In this document: one piece after another, positions 5,694 through 7,088 of the stretch | Layout of the letters: each line of letters starts with the position of its first letter | How positions within the stretch are numbered: the stretch's first letter is position 1 | Assembly: GCA_030591105.1 (NCBI GenBank) | Contig: JAUVBS010000105.1 | Location: 1-7,088 of the forward strand | Length of the DNA: 7,088 nucleotides | Direction: 5' to 3' | From: a bacterium | GTDB taxonomy: Bacteria > Krumholzibacteriota > Krumholzibacteriia > LZORAL124-64-63 | Notes under the pieces: generated by a model | Seen by the model: the letters and a program-made list of their open reading frames with translations, nothing else | The model's database searches: none | What the model was told of the DNA's origin: nothing | Translations under genes and position numbers: made by a program

Positions 5694-6860
5694 ATGAAGC
5701 CGTACACGGGTATCGACTTCTACCGCTACGCCGGCCAGCTCACCGACGAGGAACGTTCGGCCCAGCAAACCGTCCGCGAATTCGTCACTGCCAGCTTCTT
5801 GCCACTGATCCGCACCCACCACGCTGCCGGCACCTTCCCGACCGAGCTGATCGGCGAACTGGGAGCGATGGGACTGCTCGGCCCGAGCGTCAGCGGACCA
5901 GGTTGCCCCGGTCTGTCGGCCACCGTGTACGGCTTGATCTGCCAGGAGCTCGAACGCGGCGACAGCGGTCTGCGTAGTTTCGCCTCGGTCCAGGGTAGCC
6001 TCGTGATGTGGCCGATCAGCGTCTTTGGCAGCGACGAGCAACGGAACAAGTTCCTACCCGGACTGGCGGCTGGCAAACTGGTCGGCTGTTTCGGTCTGAC
6101 CGAACCGGACCACGGCAGCGACCCCGGCGCCATGGCAACCACCGCGGTCAAAGATGGGACCGACTGGATTCTCACCGGCAACAAGATGTGGATCACCAAC
6201 GCGACGACGGCCGATGTGGCGCTCGTCTGGGCACGGGGCCCCGAGCGAATTCTCGGTTTTCTGGTCGAACGTGGGACACCCGGTTTCAGCACCCAGGCCA
6301 CCAAAGGGAAGTACAGTCTACGCGCCTCCGATACCGGCGAGCTGATCCTCGCCGAAGCGCGCGTGCCCGACGCTAACCGCTTACCGGACGCGGTCGGTCT
6401 GCGCGCCCCCATCGCCTGCCTGAACGAAGCGCGCTACGGTATCGCCTGGGGTGTGATCGGAGCCGCCTGCGACTGCTACCACGTCGCCCGCGAATATGCG
6501 TTGCAGCGCGAACAGTTCGGCCAACCGATCGCGAGTTTCCAGCTCGTCCAACGTAAGCTGGTACGGATGTTGACCGAGATCACCAAGGCGCAAGGCCTCT
6601 GCCTGCAGCTCGGCCGACTGAAGGAGCAAGGGATCAACGAGGTGCCGTTGGTCTCCCTGGCCAAGCGTAACAACGTGGCGATGGCGCTCGAATGTGCCCG
6701 CACCGCCCGCGACATTCTCGGTGCCGCCGGTATCACGGACGAACACTCCCCGGGCCGCCATATGACCAACCTCGAATCGGTCATCACCTACGAAGGGACC
6801 CACGACATCCACACGCTGATCGTCGGTGCTGAGATCACTGGGATTCAGGCATTTCGGTAG
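5694..6860 (+). CDS. gcdH: glutaryl-CoA dehydrogenase (acyl-CoA dehydrogenase superfamily, FAD)
   Basis: The 388-residue product has the usual length for a bacterial enzyme. The family oxidises glutaryl-CoA and decarboxylates it to crotonyl-CoA, passing electrons through FAD to ETF, in lysine, tryptophan and aromatic-acid breakdown. Motifs in order are QELERGDSGLRSFASVQGSL (84-103), CFGLTEPDHGSDPGAMATTA (132-151), WITNAT (166-171), EARYGIAWGVIGAA (245-258), REQFGQPIASFQLVQ (272-286), ILGAAGITDEHSPGRHMTNL (341-360) and TYEGTHDIHTLIVG (365-378). E367 is the catalytic base of the conserved TYEGTH motif. E87, R94, Y366 and E367 match the glutarate-pocket residues of human GCDH (E87, R94, Y369, E370), which supports the decarboxylating type. 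AGGAGA at 5680-5685, eight bases before the ATG, sets the start. No ETF or ETF dehydrogenase gene is in view. The fully retained glutaryl-specific C-terminal motif makes another acyl-CoA dehydrogenase unlikely. Confidence 0.92.
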   Translation: MKPYTGIDFYRYAGQLTDEERSAQQTVREFVTASFLPLIRTHHAAGTFPTELIGELGAMGLLGPSVSGPGCPGLSATVYGLICQELERGDSGLRSFASVQGSLVMWPISVFGSDEQRNKFLPGLAAGKLVGCFGLTEPDHGSDPGAMATTAVKDGTDWILTGNKMWITNATTADVALVWARGPERILGFLVERGTPGFSTQATKGKYSLRASDTGELILAEARVPDANRLPDAVGLRAPIACLNEARYGIAWGVIGAACDCYHVAREYALQREQFGQPIASFQLVQRKLVRMLTEITKAQGLCLQLGRLKEQGINEVPLVSLAKRNNVAMALECARTARDILGAAGITDEHSPGRHMTNLESVITYEGTHDIHTLIVGAEITGIQAFR

Positions 6861-7037
6861 TTCGATGGTCGGACGGTAGTGATCCCGAAACACCTACAAC
6901 TAGAGATAACTTAAATAATCACAACATATACTACAGTATGTCTAATATTTCACTTCAATAGAGACCAAGAGCACAAAGACGATTGTTTCACCGTTCGTCA
7001 GGTCGTGCCTGCGAAAATATGGCGGTGCCGTTCGGCA
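6861..7037. other. intergenic region with an AT-rich island
   Basis: After the dehydrogenase stop codon no gene is supported for about 177 bases. Within 6901-6960 only 14 of 60 bases are G or C (23%), far below the neighbouring coding DNA. The island holds a dyad, ATACT-AC-AGTAT (6928-6939). A possible minus-strand promoter pairs TAGACA (6944-6939) with GATTAT (6920-6915) at an 18-base spacing, but such matches are common in AT-rich DNA. No T-tailed terminator follows the dehydrogenase gene. Confidence 0.5.
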
Positions 7038-7039
7038 TC
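7014..7039 (-). terminator. weak rho-independent-like terminator for a minus-strand gene at the right edge
   Basis: On the minus strand TGCC and GGCA (7037-7034 and 7029-7026) close a GAAC loop, extended by one G-T and one G-C pair at the outside. The stem is followed a few bases later by ATATTTT (7020-7014). The stem is short. The order of stop codon, hairpin and T run fits a gene entering from the right and ending at 7038. Confidence 0.3.
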
Positions 7040-7088
7040 ACTTCTGGATGACGTACTGCGGTCGCGGTACAGCAACGCCGATGCTCGC
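7038..7088 (-). CDS. possible C-terminal end of a gene entering from the right edge
   Basis: From the right edge the minus strand reads 16 codons without a stop, ASIGVAVPRPQYVIQK, then TGA at 7040-7038. The terminator-like hairpin just after the stop is the main support. The fragment is too short to assign a family, and an open stretch of this length is expected by chance in GC-rich DNA. Confidence 0.25.
   Translation of the reverse strand, partial: ASIGVAVPRPQYVIQK

Noticed and set aside
5544..6041. 165-codon minus-strand ORF over the nifU-gcdH gap
   Set aside because: It overlaps gcdH antisense, has no family motif, and the gap is better explained by hairpins and the gcdH ribosome site.
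5726..6412. 228-codon minus-strand ORF inside gcdH
   Set aside because: The glutaryl-CoA dehydrogenase on the other strand is unmistakable; this is its antisense shadow.
1..7088. CRISPR array, tRNA, rRNA, transposase or prophage genes
   Set aside because: No regularly spaced long repeats, cloverleaf sequences or mobile-element proteins were found on either strand.

Overview
The window is 7,088 bases of GC-rich chromosomal DNA from what looks like a Gram-negative bacterium. It has a lipobox-type exported lipoprotein, several GTG starts, strong GGAGG ribosome sites and gene overlaps of four bases. No rRNA, tRNA, IS element or CRISPR array is visible, so the lineage cannot be fixed from sequence alone. 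An environmental lineage of the FCB or Gemmatimonadota sort is only a guess.

Layout, left to right. (a) 1-295, minus strand: N-terminus of a membrane-anchored M23 zinc peptidase that runs off the left edge. (b) 493-726, plus strand: a 77-codon ORF joining the first strand of a PhoH-type PIN domain directly to the last ~38 residues of the PhoH ATPase. It is an in-frame internally deleted phoH remnant, and the join sits on a perfect 12-bp palindrome. (c) 842-1618, minus strand: an unrecognised lipoprotein, preceded by three copies of a 9-bp repeat. (d) 1713-5136, minus strand: a tightly packed operon of inositol-monophosphatase-family phosphatase, NhaC-family transporter and S-adenosylmethionine (SAM) hydroxide adenosyltransferase (DUF62). 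Both junctions overlap by a few bases at most, and a near-consensus sigma-70 promoter lies at 5197-5225. (e) 5348-5566, plus strand: a stand-alone NifU C-terminal-type Fe-S scaffold, divergent from the operon. (f) 5694-6860, plus strand: glutaryl-CoA dehydrogenase with its catalytic residues intact. (g) 6861-7037: an intergenic stretch holding a very AT-rich island. (h) 7038-7088, minus strand: possibly the last 16 codons of another gene.

How the parts may work together. The phosphatase, transporter and SAM hydrolase should be made from one transcript with coupled translation. The SAM hydrolase splits SAM into adenosine and methionine. NhaC-superfamily carriers include a predicted methionine transporter (MetT) as well as Na+/H+ antiporters, so the carrier may handle a product of the SAM reaction instead of sodium. 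The NifU-like protein supplies Fe-S clusters. Glutaryl-CoA dehydrogenase belongs to lysine/tryptophan/aromatic degradation and feeds electrons to ETF. These two plus-strand genes are separated by strong hairpins and need not be co-regulated.

The most unusual items are the phoH mini-gene with its palindromic join and the SAM-hydrolase/NhaC/phosphatase operon. The triple repeat before the lipoprotein and the AT-rich island at 6896-6970 are also notable. No clearly new defence or mobile system is visible.
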